Below the pieces are notes generated by a model, which was not told the DNA's origin, did no database searches, and saw only the letters and a program-made list of their open reading frames with translations. Shown here piece by piece: positions 15,473-21,380 of a stretch of DNA of 24,457 bases. The number at the start of each line of letters is the position of its first letter. Within the stretch, counting starts at the first letter, position 1. The translations under genes and the position numbers were made by a program. The stretch is from a virus: positions 1 through 24,457 of the IMG/VR virus record IMGVR_UViG_3300020198_000098. The stretch is one strand, 5' to 3'.

Positions 15473-17763
15473 GCAACGGAACAAAAGTTAAAAAAAGAAA
15501 CGGATTATTTGAGGGACTCAATTTAGATAAAATTCACAAAATGGTTGACAGTGCTTGTGAAGGATTAACTGGAGTTTCTCCGTCACAAGTTGAAATTAAT
15601 TCTGGTATTCAATTTTATGATGGTATCACCACTGAAGAAATTCAAGAAATTTTAATTCGATCTGCTAGTGATCTTATTGATTTAGAATCTCCTAATTATC
15701 AATTTGTTGCTGCCAGACTTCTTTTGTTTGGATTGTATAAACAAGTATTTGGCCAATCGTGGAATCAGGGATTCCTTCACATTTATGATCATCTCATGCA
15801 TGGTGCATGTAGTGGAATTTATGATAAACATCTTCCTGCAAAATATTCTACAGAAGATTGGGATAAAATTAATTCGTGGATTGATCACGATAGAGATTTT
15901 CTGTTTACCTATGCTGGTCTTCGTCAAGTTGTAGATAAATATTTGGTACAGGATAGAAGCAGTGGACGTGTCTTTGAGACACCGCAGTATGCTTACATGT
16001 TGGTTTCAACCACCATTTTTGCTGAGTATCCAAAGGAAACCCGTCTCTCTTACGTCAAAAAATACTATGACGCAATCAGCAAACACAAAATCAACGTACC
16101 AACCCCCATTTTGGCAGGAGTGCGAACCCCACTTCGTCAATTTGCATCTTGCGTTCTCGTTGATGTTGATGACACCCTCGATAGTATCTTTAGCAGTGAT
16201 ATGGCTATTGGCAGGTATGTCGCACAAAGGGCTGGTATCGGTATTAACGCTGGAAGAATCCGTGGCATTAACTCTAAAATCAGAGGTGGAGAGGTACAAC
16301 ACACAGGCGTTGTCCCCTTCCTTAAGAAGTTTGAGGCAACTGTCCGATGCTGCACTCAGAACGGCATCAGAGGTGGTTCTGCTACAGTTCACTTTCCTAT
16401 CTGGCACCAAGAAATAGAAGACATTCTAGTTCTGAAAAACAATAAAGGAACCGAAGATAATCGTGTTCGCAAACTTGATTATTCCATTCAAATTAGCAAG
16501 TTATTCTATGAAAGATTCATTCAAGATGGTGAGATCACTCTTTTCTCCCCGCATGATGTTCCTGGACTTTATGATGCTTTTGGAACAGATCGTTTTGACG
16601 ATCTCTATGTTTCGTATGAAAAAGATTCGACCATTCCGAAAAAAACTATTAAAGCACAAGAACTCATCCTCAACTTTCTTAAGGAACGTGCGGAAACAGG
16701 TCGTATTTACATTATGAATATCGACCACTGCAATTCTCATTCCTCTTTTGTTGATAAGGTTGAGATGAGTAACCTTTGCCAAGAGATTACTTTACCTACT
16801 AAACCATTAAAGCACATTGATGATTCAGAAGGTGAAATTGCATTATGTATTCTTTCTGCTGTCAATGTTGGAAAAATTAAACATCTTGAAGAACTTGAGG
16901 AATTGTGCGATCTTTCGGTTCGTTCTCTTGATGAGCTGATTGATTATCAGGGGTATCCAATTATTGCTGCTGAAAAGTCTACAAAGGCACGTAGATCACT
17001 TGGAATAGGATACATTGGTCTTGCACACTTTCTTGCAAGACATCAAGTAAAGTATTCTGATGCTGCTGCTGCTCTTATCGTGCATGATCTTACCGAAGCA
17101 TTTCAGTACTATCTTCTTAAGTCATCTAATCAACTTGCGATCGAAAAAGGTAAATGTGAATTTTTTAACAAAACAAAATATTCACAAGGTATTCTTCCCA
17201 TAGATACTTATAAAAAAGATGTAGATGAAATCACAAACCAGGAGTATAAGTATGACTGGGAAGCATTACGCAGAAATATTGTGGACAAGGGTTTACGGAA
17301 CTCCACCTTGTCTGCTCAGATGCCATCAGAGAGTAGTTCCGTTGTGTCAAACGCAACTAATGGAATCGAACCGCCTCGTGGGTATTTGTCCATTAAAAAA
17401 TCGAAAAAAGGTCCACTCAAACAAATTGTTCCACAATATCATACTCTCAAAAACCACTATACTCTTCTTTGGGACATGCCTGATAACACTGGTTATATTA
17501 ATGTTGTTTCTGTGATACAAAAATTCTTTGACCAAGCAATTTCAGGAAACTGGTCTTATAATCCAGAAAACTATCCGAATAATGAAGTTCCTGTCTCCGA
17601 AATGGCAAACGATCTATTAAGAACATATAAGTATGGTTGGAAGACATCATATTATCAAAATACCTATGACATTAAAACTGACGAAGTTATGGAAGAAAAA
17701 AATAGTTTAATTTGTGACATTTTAAATTCTGGTGAGGAAGATTGTGAAAGTTGTAAAATTTAA
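15469..17763 (+). CDS. nrdA: Class Ia ribonucleotide reductase large subunit NrdA
   Basis: A 764-aa protein. The N-terminal ATP-cone (KVKKRNGLFEGLNLDKIHKM to about residue 95) closely follows E. coli NrdA. Active-site residues are C228 (FASCVLVDV), N435, C437 and E439 in SNLCQEI, and C460 (IALCILSAVN). The C-terminal redox pair is C759-E-S-C762. All are present, so the enzyme should reduce ribonucleoside diphosphates and be regulated by the ATP/dATP cone. The ribosome-binding site lies inside the upstream primase gene, whose stop it overlaps. NrdA with NrdB supplies dNTPs for phage replication. Confidence 0.98.
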   Translation: MSNGTKVKKRNGLFEGLNLDKIHKMVDSACEGLTGVSPSQVEINSGIQFYDGITTEEIQEILIRSASDLIDLESPNYQFVAARLLLFGLYKQVFGQSWNQGFLHIYDHLMHGACSGIYDKHLPAKYSTEDWDKINSWIDHDRDFLFTYAGLRQVVDKYLVQDRSSGRVFETPQYAYMLVSTTIFAEYPKETRLSYVKKYYDAISKHKINVPTPILAGVRTPLRQFASCVLVDVDDTLDSIFSSDMAIGRYVAQRAGIGINAGRIRGINSKIRGGEVQHTGVVPFLKKFEATVRCCTQNGIRGGSATVHFPIWHQEIEDILVLKNNKGTEDNRVRKLDYSIQISKLFYERFIQDGEITLFSPHDVPGLYDAFGTDRFDDLYVSYEKDSTIPKKTIKAQELILNFLKERAETGRIYIMNIDHCNSHSSFVDKVEMSNLCQEITLPTKPLKHIDDSEGEIALCILSAVNVGKIKHLEELEELCDLSVRSLDELIDYQGYPIIAAEKSTKARRSLGIGYIGLAHFLARHQVKYSDAAAALIVHDLTEAFQYYLLKSSNQLAIEKGKCEFFNKTKYSQGILPIDTYKKDVDEITNQEYKYDWEALRRNIVDKGLRNSTLSAQMPSESSSVVSNATNGIEPPRGYLSIKKSKKGPLKQIVPQYHTLKNHYTLLWDMPDNTGYINVVSVIQKFFDQAISGNWSYNPENYPNNEVPVSEMANDLLRTYKYGWKTSYYQNTYDIKTDEVMEEKNSLICDILNSGEEDCESCKI

Positions 17764-17791
17764 TTTCAAAACCAACTACGAGGAAGATTCA

Positions 17792-18931
17792 ATGAAAGGA
17801 ATGACTGTCTTTAATACTGAAGAGGTTGATACAAAAAAACAACCAATGTTTTTTGGAAAACCTTTAGGCGTCCAGAGGTATGATTCTTATAAGTATCCTG
17901 TTTTTGATAAACTTACAACTCAGCAACTTGGATATTTTTGGAGACCAGAAGAAGTTTCTCTTCAGAAAGATAGAGCAGATTATCATCAATTGCGTCCAGA
18001 ACAAAAACACATTTTTACTTCAAATCTAAAGTATCAAATCCTTCTTGATTCTGTTCAAGGTCGTGGTCCTGGTATGGCATTTGCTCCATACTGCTCTCTT
18101 CCTGAACTGGAAGCATGTATGAAAGTTTGGGAGTTTATGGAGATGATACATTCCAGATCATATACATACATTATTAAGAACGTTTATTCAGATCCATCTG
18201 AAATTTTTGATTCAATTTTAAATAATGAAAAAATCTTAGAAAGAGCATCTTCTGTTACAGGTGCTTATGATGATTTTATAAATTCTGCTCATCTTTACGA
18301 TTCTTCTAATACATGGAAGTTTGCTAATGAGGGTGTGAATTTGGGTAAAACGGAACGTTATGAATTAAAAAGAAAACTTTATCGTGCTATTGCAAATGTC
18401 AACATTCTCGAAGGTATCAGGTTTTATGTCTCGTTCGCTTGCAGCTTTGCGTTCGGAGAACTTAAACTTATGGAAGGATCCGCTAAAATTATCTCTCTCA
18501 TCGCAAGAGACGAAAATCAGCACCTTGTCATTACTCAGAACATCCTCAATAAATGGCGTGAAGGAGATGATCCAGAAATGCAACAGATTACTAAAGAAGA
18601 GGAAGAATGGGTAGTATCTGCCTTCGAAAACTGTGCAAATCAGGAGAAATCTTGGGCACAGTATCTATTTAAAGATGGTTCAATCATTGGATTGAATGAT
18701 AAATTGCTCAACAATTATGTTGAGTGGATTACAAATCGTCGTATGAAATCTATTGGGTTAAAGCCTATCTATGATATCTCTGCCAGAAATAATCCTCTCC
18801 CCTGGACAGAACACTGGATCTCCTCTAAAGGTCTACAGGTGGCACCACAAGAAACGGAACAAGAAACATACATTGTAGGTGGATTGAAGCAAGACATGAA
18901 AAGCGATACTTTCGCTGATTTTAGACTATAA
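17792..18931 (+). CDS. nrdB: Class Ia ribonucleotide reductase small subunit NrdB
   Basis: A 379-aa diiron protein. I choose ATG 17792 (AGGAAG upstream; MKGMTVFNTEEVDTKKQPMFFG aligns with T4 NrdB's MSTVFN start) over a GTG at 17732 inside nrdA. The radical tyrosine is Y81 in SNLKYQILLDSVQGRG. The iron ligands include WEFMEMIHSRSY and the FGELKLMEGSAK / ARDENQHL segment. The two subunits form the active class Ia complex in the cytosol, with the radical passed from NrdB to NrdA. It is 28 bases from nrdA and evidently in the same operon. Confidence 0.97.
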   Translation: MKGMTVFNTEEVDTKKQPMFFGKPLGVQRYDSYKYPVFDKLTTQQLGYFWRPEEVSLQKDRADYHQLRPEQKHIFTSNLKYQILLDSVQGRGPGMAFAPYCSLPELEACMKVWEFMEMIHSRSYTYIIKNVYSDPSEIFDSILNNEKILERASSVTGAYDDFINSAHLYDSSNTWKFANEGVNLGKTERYELKRKLYRAIANVNILEGIRFYVSFACSFAFGELKLMEGSAKIISLIARDENQHLVITQNILNKWREGDDPEMQQITKEEEEWVVSAFENCANQEKSWAQYLFKDGSIIGLNDKLLNNYVEWITNRRMKSIGLKPIYDISARNNPLPWTEHWISSKGLQVAPQETEQETYIVGGLKQDMKSDTFADFRL

Positions 18932-18954
18932 TTTAAGACTGAAGCTGAATGTAT

Positions 18955-18962
18955 TATAAATA
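18955..18962 (+). promoter_or_regulatory. Late promoter octamer TATAAATA
   Basis: An exact late promoter 24 bases after nrdB, upstream of the NtcA-type box. It would let the riboswitch unit be transcribed late as well as from its sigma70 promoter. Confidence 0.55.
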
Positions 18963-18976
18963 AATGCAGATCATCC

Positions 18977-18992
18977 TGTAACAAATGTTACA
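18977..18992 (+). promoter_or_regulatory. NtcA-type binding site (GTA-N8-TAC)
   Basis: TGTAACA-AA-TGTTACA is a perfect inverted repeat of 7-base arms. It contains GTA-N8-TAC at 18978-18991, the consensus for the cyanobacterial nitrogen regulator NtcA. Its centre is about 50 bases before the predicted transcription start; classical NtcA activation uses about -41.5, so this sits roughly one helical turn further out. The match is seen; binding is inference. Confidence 0.6.
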
Positions 18993-18999
18993 AAACTAC

Positions 19000-19028
19000 T
19001 TGACTACATAATAGAGAGTAACTATACT
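19000..19028 (+). promoter_or_regulatory. Sigma70 promoter of the riboswitch unit
   Basis: TTGACT at 19000-19005, a 17-base spacer and TATACT at 19023-19028. The start near 19035 coincides with the first base of the riboswitch. CATAAT at 19007-19012 is a second possible -10 box. Confidence 0.7.
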
Positions 19029-19033
19029 CTAAT

Positions 19034-19090
19034 AACGTTCATCGGAGAAATCCGACGGAAGTAAGCCGACTCGGAACGGATCGTTCATCT
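19034..19090 (+). promoter_or_regulatory. Glutamine riboswitch (glnA / Downstream-peptide class)
   Basis: The RNA shows the hallmarks of the Breaker-lab glnA/Downstream-peptide aptamer. P1 is CGTTC (19036-19040) pairing with GAACG (19074-19078). A hairpin TCGGA-GAAA-TCCGA spans 19042-19055, and the conserved ACGGAAGTA core follows at 19055-19063. A short CCG/CGG helix lies at 19066-19074. Such RNAs bind L-glutamine and occur in cyanobacteria and their phages, where the Downstream-peptide form precedes a short ORF, exactly as here. CGTTCATC is repeated at 19082-19089, directly before the start codon, so GAACG can pair with either copy. No database search was run. Confidence 0.85.
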
Positions 19091-19249
19091 ATGGAAATCA
19101 TTCTCTGGACTTGCGTTGAATCTCAAAAGCTTATTGACAATGTTCGCACCTCAAAAGTGCCAAATAAGGTAAAAGCAGAGCTCATTCAAATTCATAAAGA
19201 ACACGCACCAAAGACCTGTAAATTTACCATAGACGCAAAAGCCGACTGA
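19091..19249 (+). CDS. Downstream-peptide protein (52 aa)
   Basis: The short gene expected after the riboswitch, starting MEIILWTCVESQKLIDNVRT one base after the repeated CGTTCATC. It encodes 52 aa, mostly helical with a basic centre (KVPNKVKAELIQIHKEH) and two Cys (C8 and C43). There is no Shine-Dalgarno within normal range; the closest purine stretch is GGA in the riboswitch 3' strand, so translation is probably controlled by RNA folding. The role is not established. By analogy with the cyanobacterial glutamine-synthetase inhibitor under the same riboswitch class, interference with host nitrogen metabolism is a reasonable hypothesis. Confidence 0.8.
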   Translation: MEIILWTCVESQKLIDNVRTSKVPNKVKAELIQIHKEHAPKTCKFTIDAKAD

Positions 19250-19288
19250 AGGAACGCTCTTTAACCTCAAAACCTAAGGAGAAACCTA

Positions 19289-19429
19289 ATGTCGAAAGTC
19301 GTATACCGTGGTGTCGAATATGATACCGAACAACGCCGTCAAGCACAGGCACAAACACAGCAACAACCTCAACAATACAATGAGACCTATCGTGGGGTCA
19401 AATTTGTAAAAGAGGGGACTAAGGGATGA
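19289..19429 (+). CDS. DUF4278-like YRG-repeat protein, N-terminal part (46 aa)
   Basis: Starts at ATG 19289 behind AAGGAG. It contains the repeats VYRGVEY and TYRGVKF, separated by a Gln-rich linker (QAQAQTQQQPQQYN). The YRGV.Y signature is that of a small cyanobacterial domain (DUF4278, as I recall). The frame stops at TGA 19427-19429, but the same frame stays open for 52 further codons with two more YRGV repeats, so the ORF is interrupted rather than terminated. It is the second gene of the riboswitch unit. The function is unknown. Confidence 0.7.
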   Translation: MSKVVYRGVEYDTEQRRQAQAQTQQQPQQYNETYRGVKFVKEGTKG

Positions 19430-19588
19430 CAGGCAACCTATCGTGGTGTGAAGTATAATACTCACACTCCGAAACTACAATACCGTAAGTGGTATTCAGA
19501 AACACACGCCCCATCACATTCAACAAACACATATCGTGGTGTTGCTTACCGTCCTTGTAACAACTGGAACTGGGAGGAGAAGAAATGA
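19430..19588 (+). pseudogene. DUF4278-like continuation after an in-frame TGA
   Basis: In the same frame as the upstream gene, directly after TGA, the sequence encodes QATYRGVKYNTHTPKL, QYRKWYSETH and TYRGVAYRPCNNWNWEEKK, then stops at TGA 19586-19588. There is no plausible initiation codon between the TGA and the first YRGV repeat. It is either produced by readthrough of the UGA (followed by C, the least efficient stop context), or it is a gene split by a recent nonsense change, or a sequencing error. The intact repeat pattern argues the break is recent or tolerated. Confidence 0.6.
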
Positions 19589-19683
19589 AAAAACTTAACT
19601 TCCTGCAATTGATTAAGGAGCAAAAGCAAAAAGAAGAGCGTCGTCATCAAGCACAACTAGCACAACTAGTGGGAGCAAAGTAA
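19585..19683 (+). CDS. 32-aa basic coiled peptide
   Basis: ATG 19585 overlaps the upstream stop (ATGA) with GGAGGAG upstream. The 32-aa product is a charged amphipathic helix (NFLQLIKEQKQKEERRHQAQ then LAQLVGAK). The stop overlaps the next ATG (TAATG). No family is recognised. The overlaps and the ribosome-binding site support translation. Confidence 0.6.
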   Translation: MKKLNFLQLIKEQKQKEERRHQAQLAQLVGAK

Positions 19684-19772
19684 TGGCACAAACCGTCGTA
19701 TCTTTAACTGCTGGACTTGCCTTAAGCACAATTCTACTCTCAACCTATATTCAATGGTTGTATAAGTATTAA
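19683..19772 (+). CDS. 29-aa single-pass membrane peptide
   Basis: Starts at ATG 19683, overlapping the previous stop. The peptide MAQTVVSLTAGLALSTILLS followed by TYIQWLYKY is almost entirely hydrophobic with an aromatic end, consistent with a membrane peptide. It is the last gene of the riboswitch unit, which then ends at a terminator. The function is unknown. Confidence 0.6.
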   Translation: MAQTVVSLTAGLALSTILLSTYIQWLYKY

Positions 19773-19778
19773 TCAAAC

Positions 19779-19805
19779 GGAGGGCTTGACACCCTCTCTT
19801 TTTTT
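19779..19805 (+). terminator. Terminator of the riboswitch unit
   Basis: Stem GAGGG (19780-19784) with CCCTC (19792-19796), extended by a G-T pair, then a T-rich tract. Its loop contains TTGACA, the -35 box of the next promoter. Confidence 0.8.
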
Positions 19806-19814
19806 GTGTATAAT
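19786..19814 (+). promoter_or_regulatory. Consensus sigma70 promoter of the nuclease gene
   Basis: TTGACA at 19786-19791, exactly 17 bases, TATAAT at 19809-19814: a perfect consensus promoter. The -35 box lies in the loop of the preceding terminator. The predicted start is about 19821. Confidence 0.85.
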
Positions 19815-19834
19815 AACTCTGTCAGGGTTAATAG

Positions 19835-19860
19835 ATAGTATTAGATATATCTAATACTAT
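19835..19860 (+). repeat. Perfect 26-bp palindrome abutting a start codon
   Basis: The sequence from ATAGTATTAG (19835-19844) to CTAATACTAT (19851-19860) is identical to its reverse complement over all 26 bases. It lies in the leader about 14 bases after the predicted start and ends on the base before ATG 19861. No ribosome-binding site is visible. It may be an operator or a cruciform/hairpin that controls translation. Confidence 0.85.
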
Positions 19861-20196
19861 ATGAAGACTAGTAGTGCAAAGAATAAGGGTAGGACACTAC
19901 AGAAGTGGGTTGTAGAAAGACTTATAGAAACCTTTAACATTCATCCAGAAGATATTAAATCCTGTTCTATGGGAGCAGGAGGAGAAGATGTTGTAATGGC
20001 AAGAGCAGCAAGAGAAAAGTTTCCTTTTAGTGTTGAGTGTAAGAACGTTGAAAAGCTTAATGTGTGGGAAGCATACGAACAAGCAAAAAGCAATTGTAAT
20101 GGTTATGAACCAATAGTAGTCATGAAAAAGAATCATAAAAAACCACTAGTCGTTGTTGATGCTGAATTCTTTATTCATCATTTTGGTAAATCTTGA
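19861..20196 (+). CDS. PD-(D/E)XK nuclease, Holliday-junction-resolvase-like
   Basis: A 111-aa basic protein. The active-site pattern is GGEDVVMARAAREKFPFSVECKN with D43, E59 and K61, followed by the helix WEAYEQAKSNC and VVMKKNHKKPLVVVDAEFF. Size and layout match the small phage endonuclease/resolvase group. It would cut DNA, perhaps at junctions or in host-DNA breakdown; the exact substrate is unknown. The start at ATG 19861 directly follows a 26-bp palindrome, with a consensus promoter upstream. The stop TGA lies within the next TTGACA box. Confidence 0.85.
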   Translation: MKTSSAKNKGRTLQKWVVERLIETFNIHPEDIKSCSMGAGGEDVVMARAAREKFPFSVECKNVEKLNVWEAYEQAKSNCNGYEPIVVMKKNHKKPLVVVDAEFFIHHFGKS

Positions 20197-20221
20197 CAAA
20201 ACCTAAATAGTGACTTATAAT
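20193..20221 (+). promoter_or_regulatory. Consensus sigma70 promoter before the lysozyme gene
   Basis: TTGACA at 20193-20198, 17 bases, TATAAT at 20216-20221. A transcript from it would start about 20228, one base before a terminator hairpin. Confidence 0.8.
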
Positions 20222-20228
20222 GTAAAAT

Positions 20229-20254
20229 CCCTGTTATGAGCAGGGTCTTTTTTT
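20229..20254 (+). terminator. Terminator directly after the promoter
   Basis: Stem CCCTG/CAGGG with loop TTATGAG, then TCTTTTTTT. It would stop read-through from the nuclease gene and may attenuate the promoter just upstream. Confidence 0.75.
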
Positions 20255-20292
20255 ATGAGTCTTTGAAGTGACACTTAGAGCCGTGGAAGATG

Positions 20293-20317
20293 CCCTTTGA
20301 GAAAGGGGTGGACCCCT
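20293..20317 (+). promoter_or_regulatory. Overlapping alternative hairpins in the lysozyme leader
   Basis: CCCTTT-GAG-AAAGGG (20293-20307) and AGGGG-TGGA-CCCCT (20304-20317) share bases 20304-20307, so only one can form at a time. This is an attenuator-like layout in the leader between the terminator and ATG 20351. Confidence 0.4.
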
Positions 20318-20350
20318 CTTCTATACGGATGCCGAATTCAATGTAACTAA

Positions 20351-20998
20351 ATGCTTAAAAACTTAACAAATGTAACCGTAGCTCTTTTAGGTGCGGTTGC
20401 AACATCAGCGGCAACACTGCCAGCACCGAGTTATGCGACTTCTTCAGCACTACAACCGCCTTTCGCAATTGTTCCTGAAGGTCCTACTCAAGAGACAGAG
20501 ACCAAAGAGGTTGTTCCCGAAAAACCTAAAGTGAAACGATTAGTTTGTAAAGGATGCAATACTAATGAATCCCGAACTTTGGATTTTCTCCAAGATCGTG
20601 GTATTACTGACAAAAACGCCCTAGCAACCATTATGGGCAATATTCGACAGGAATCAACATTCATTCCTAACATCTGCGAAGGTGGTGCTAGAATCTCCTA
20701 CAGAGGGTGTACGAGTGGTGGTTATGGATTAATTCAGTGGACTAATGCACCTCGTTATTATGGTCTTGGTAATTTTTCTGCTAAGATTGGTGCAAATCCA
20801 TCCTCTCTTGATGCCCAGTTGAATTATATGCTTCATGAGGGTGATTGGAAAATGATTGAGAACTACATGAAAAGACCCGGTGGAACCATTCATGATTATA
20901 TGCGGCTTGCTCGCAGGTGGATTCGTTGGGGTCATCATGGTGCTCGCACTGATTTTGCTTATAACTATGCACAAAAACTTGTATTAACTGAAGTGTGA
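20351..20998 (+). CDS. Secreted lysozyme-like protein (phage tail-lysozyme domain)
   Basis: A 215-aa protein. Residues 1-29 look like a Sec signal peptide (NLTNVTVALLGAVATSAATL) with an A-x-A-type end at SYA, followed by a Pro-rich linker to about 62 and a CKGC pair. The catalytic domain runs from about 73: MGNIRQESTF with E101, GYGLIQWTNAPRYYGL and a following RRWIRWGHH segment, typical of the phage tail-lysozyme family. It would cleave peptidoglycan in the periplasm. The signal peptide suggests Sec-dependent export instead of holin-only release. The stop lies in an extended -10 box. Confidence 0.88.
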   Translation: MLKNLTNVTVALLGAVATSAATLPAPSYATSSALQPPFAIVPEGPTQETETKEVVPEKPKVKRLVCKGCNTNESRTLDFLQDRGITDKNALATIMGNIRQESTFIPNICEGGARISYRGCTSGGYGLIQWTNAPRYYGLGNFSAKIGANPSSLDAQLNYMLHEGDWKMIENYMKRPGGTIHDYMRLARRWIRWGHHGARTDFAYNYAQKLVLTEV

Positions 20999-21004
20999 TA
21001 CAAT
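20996..21004 (+). promoter_or_regulatory. Extended -10 promoter TGA-TACAAT
   Basis: TGATACAAT, an extended -10 box whose TGA is also the lysozyme stop codon. No good -35 box is seen. The same GTGATACAATAA occurs at 21819-21830. Confidence 0.45.
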
Positions 21005-21011
21005 AAAATAA

Positions 21012-21019
21012 TATAAATA
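21012..21019 (+). promoter_or_regulatory. Late promoter octamer TATAAATA
   Basis: An exact late-promoter octamer directly before the next terminator stem; a transcript starting here would begin inside that hairpin and thus avoid it. Confidence 0.5.
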
Positions 21020-21051
21020 GGGAGGAGTGCTGCAGAACTTCTCCCTTTTTT
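21020..21051 (+). terminator. Terminator after the lysozyme gene
   Basis: A 9-bp stem GGGAGGAGT/ACTTCTCCC with one G-T pair, 8-base loop, and six T residues. Confidence 0.8.
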
Positions 21052-21101
21052 AGTGCGATGAAAACTTTCAAACAATGATGGTGCAATAGAGGATTTTTTT
21101 A

Positions 21102-21380
21102 ATGAGCAAGTTTAATATTTTTGAATTTAAATTTGGTAAAGAAAAAAAATCTCTTAAAGAACTGATTCAATTTGGAGCAATTCTTCATTTATCACTTGAT
21201 ACTCTTTCATTAGTACCTGGAATACAAAAAAGAAGATTGTTTAATTTGATTGACGAATTTCAACTTAGATTGAACATAGAAATTTTAAATGATTACATTG
21301 TTAGAGATACTGAATTATTGAGTTATCGTATAGATAGAGTAATTGATAAATCACTTAGAGATTATGAAAATGCCTCCTGA
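21102..21380 (+). CDS. Hypothetical protein, paralog 1 of a second tandem pair
   Basis: A 92-aa protein with AGAGG about 9 bases before the ATG. The N-terminus is basic (FKFGKEKKSLKELI), then a hydrophobic helix (FGAILHLSLDTLSLVPG). The C-terminal part LFNLIDEFQLRLN followed by ELLSYRIDRVIDKSLRDYENAS matches the next gene's NILNEIDFQLNERINRNPKLLDYKIKREVDDAIW-type segment at the conserved positions, so they are likely duplicates. It overlaps the next gene. The function is unknown. Confidence 0.72.
   Translation: MSKFNIFEFKFGKEKKSLKELIQFGAILHLSLDTLSLVPGIQKRRLFNLIDEFQLRLNIEILNDYIVRDTELLSYRIDRVIDKSLRDYENAS

Noticed and set aside
17732-17791. A GTG start for nrdB inside nrdA
   Set aside because: The extra 20 residues have no counterpart in T4 NrdB; ATG 17792 has AGGAAG upstream and aligns with the family start.
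19289-19588. UGA read as tryptophan throughout (alternative genetic code)
   Set aside because: UGA acts as the ordinary stop in many confident genes here (for example primase, uvsX, gp41), while UGG is used for Trp, so a global recoding does not fit.
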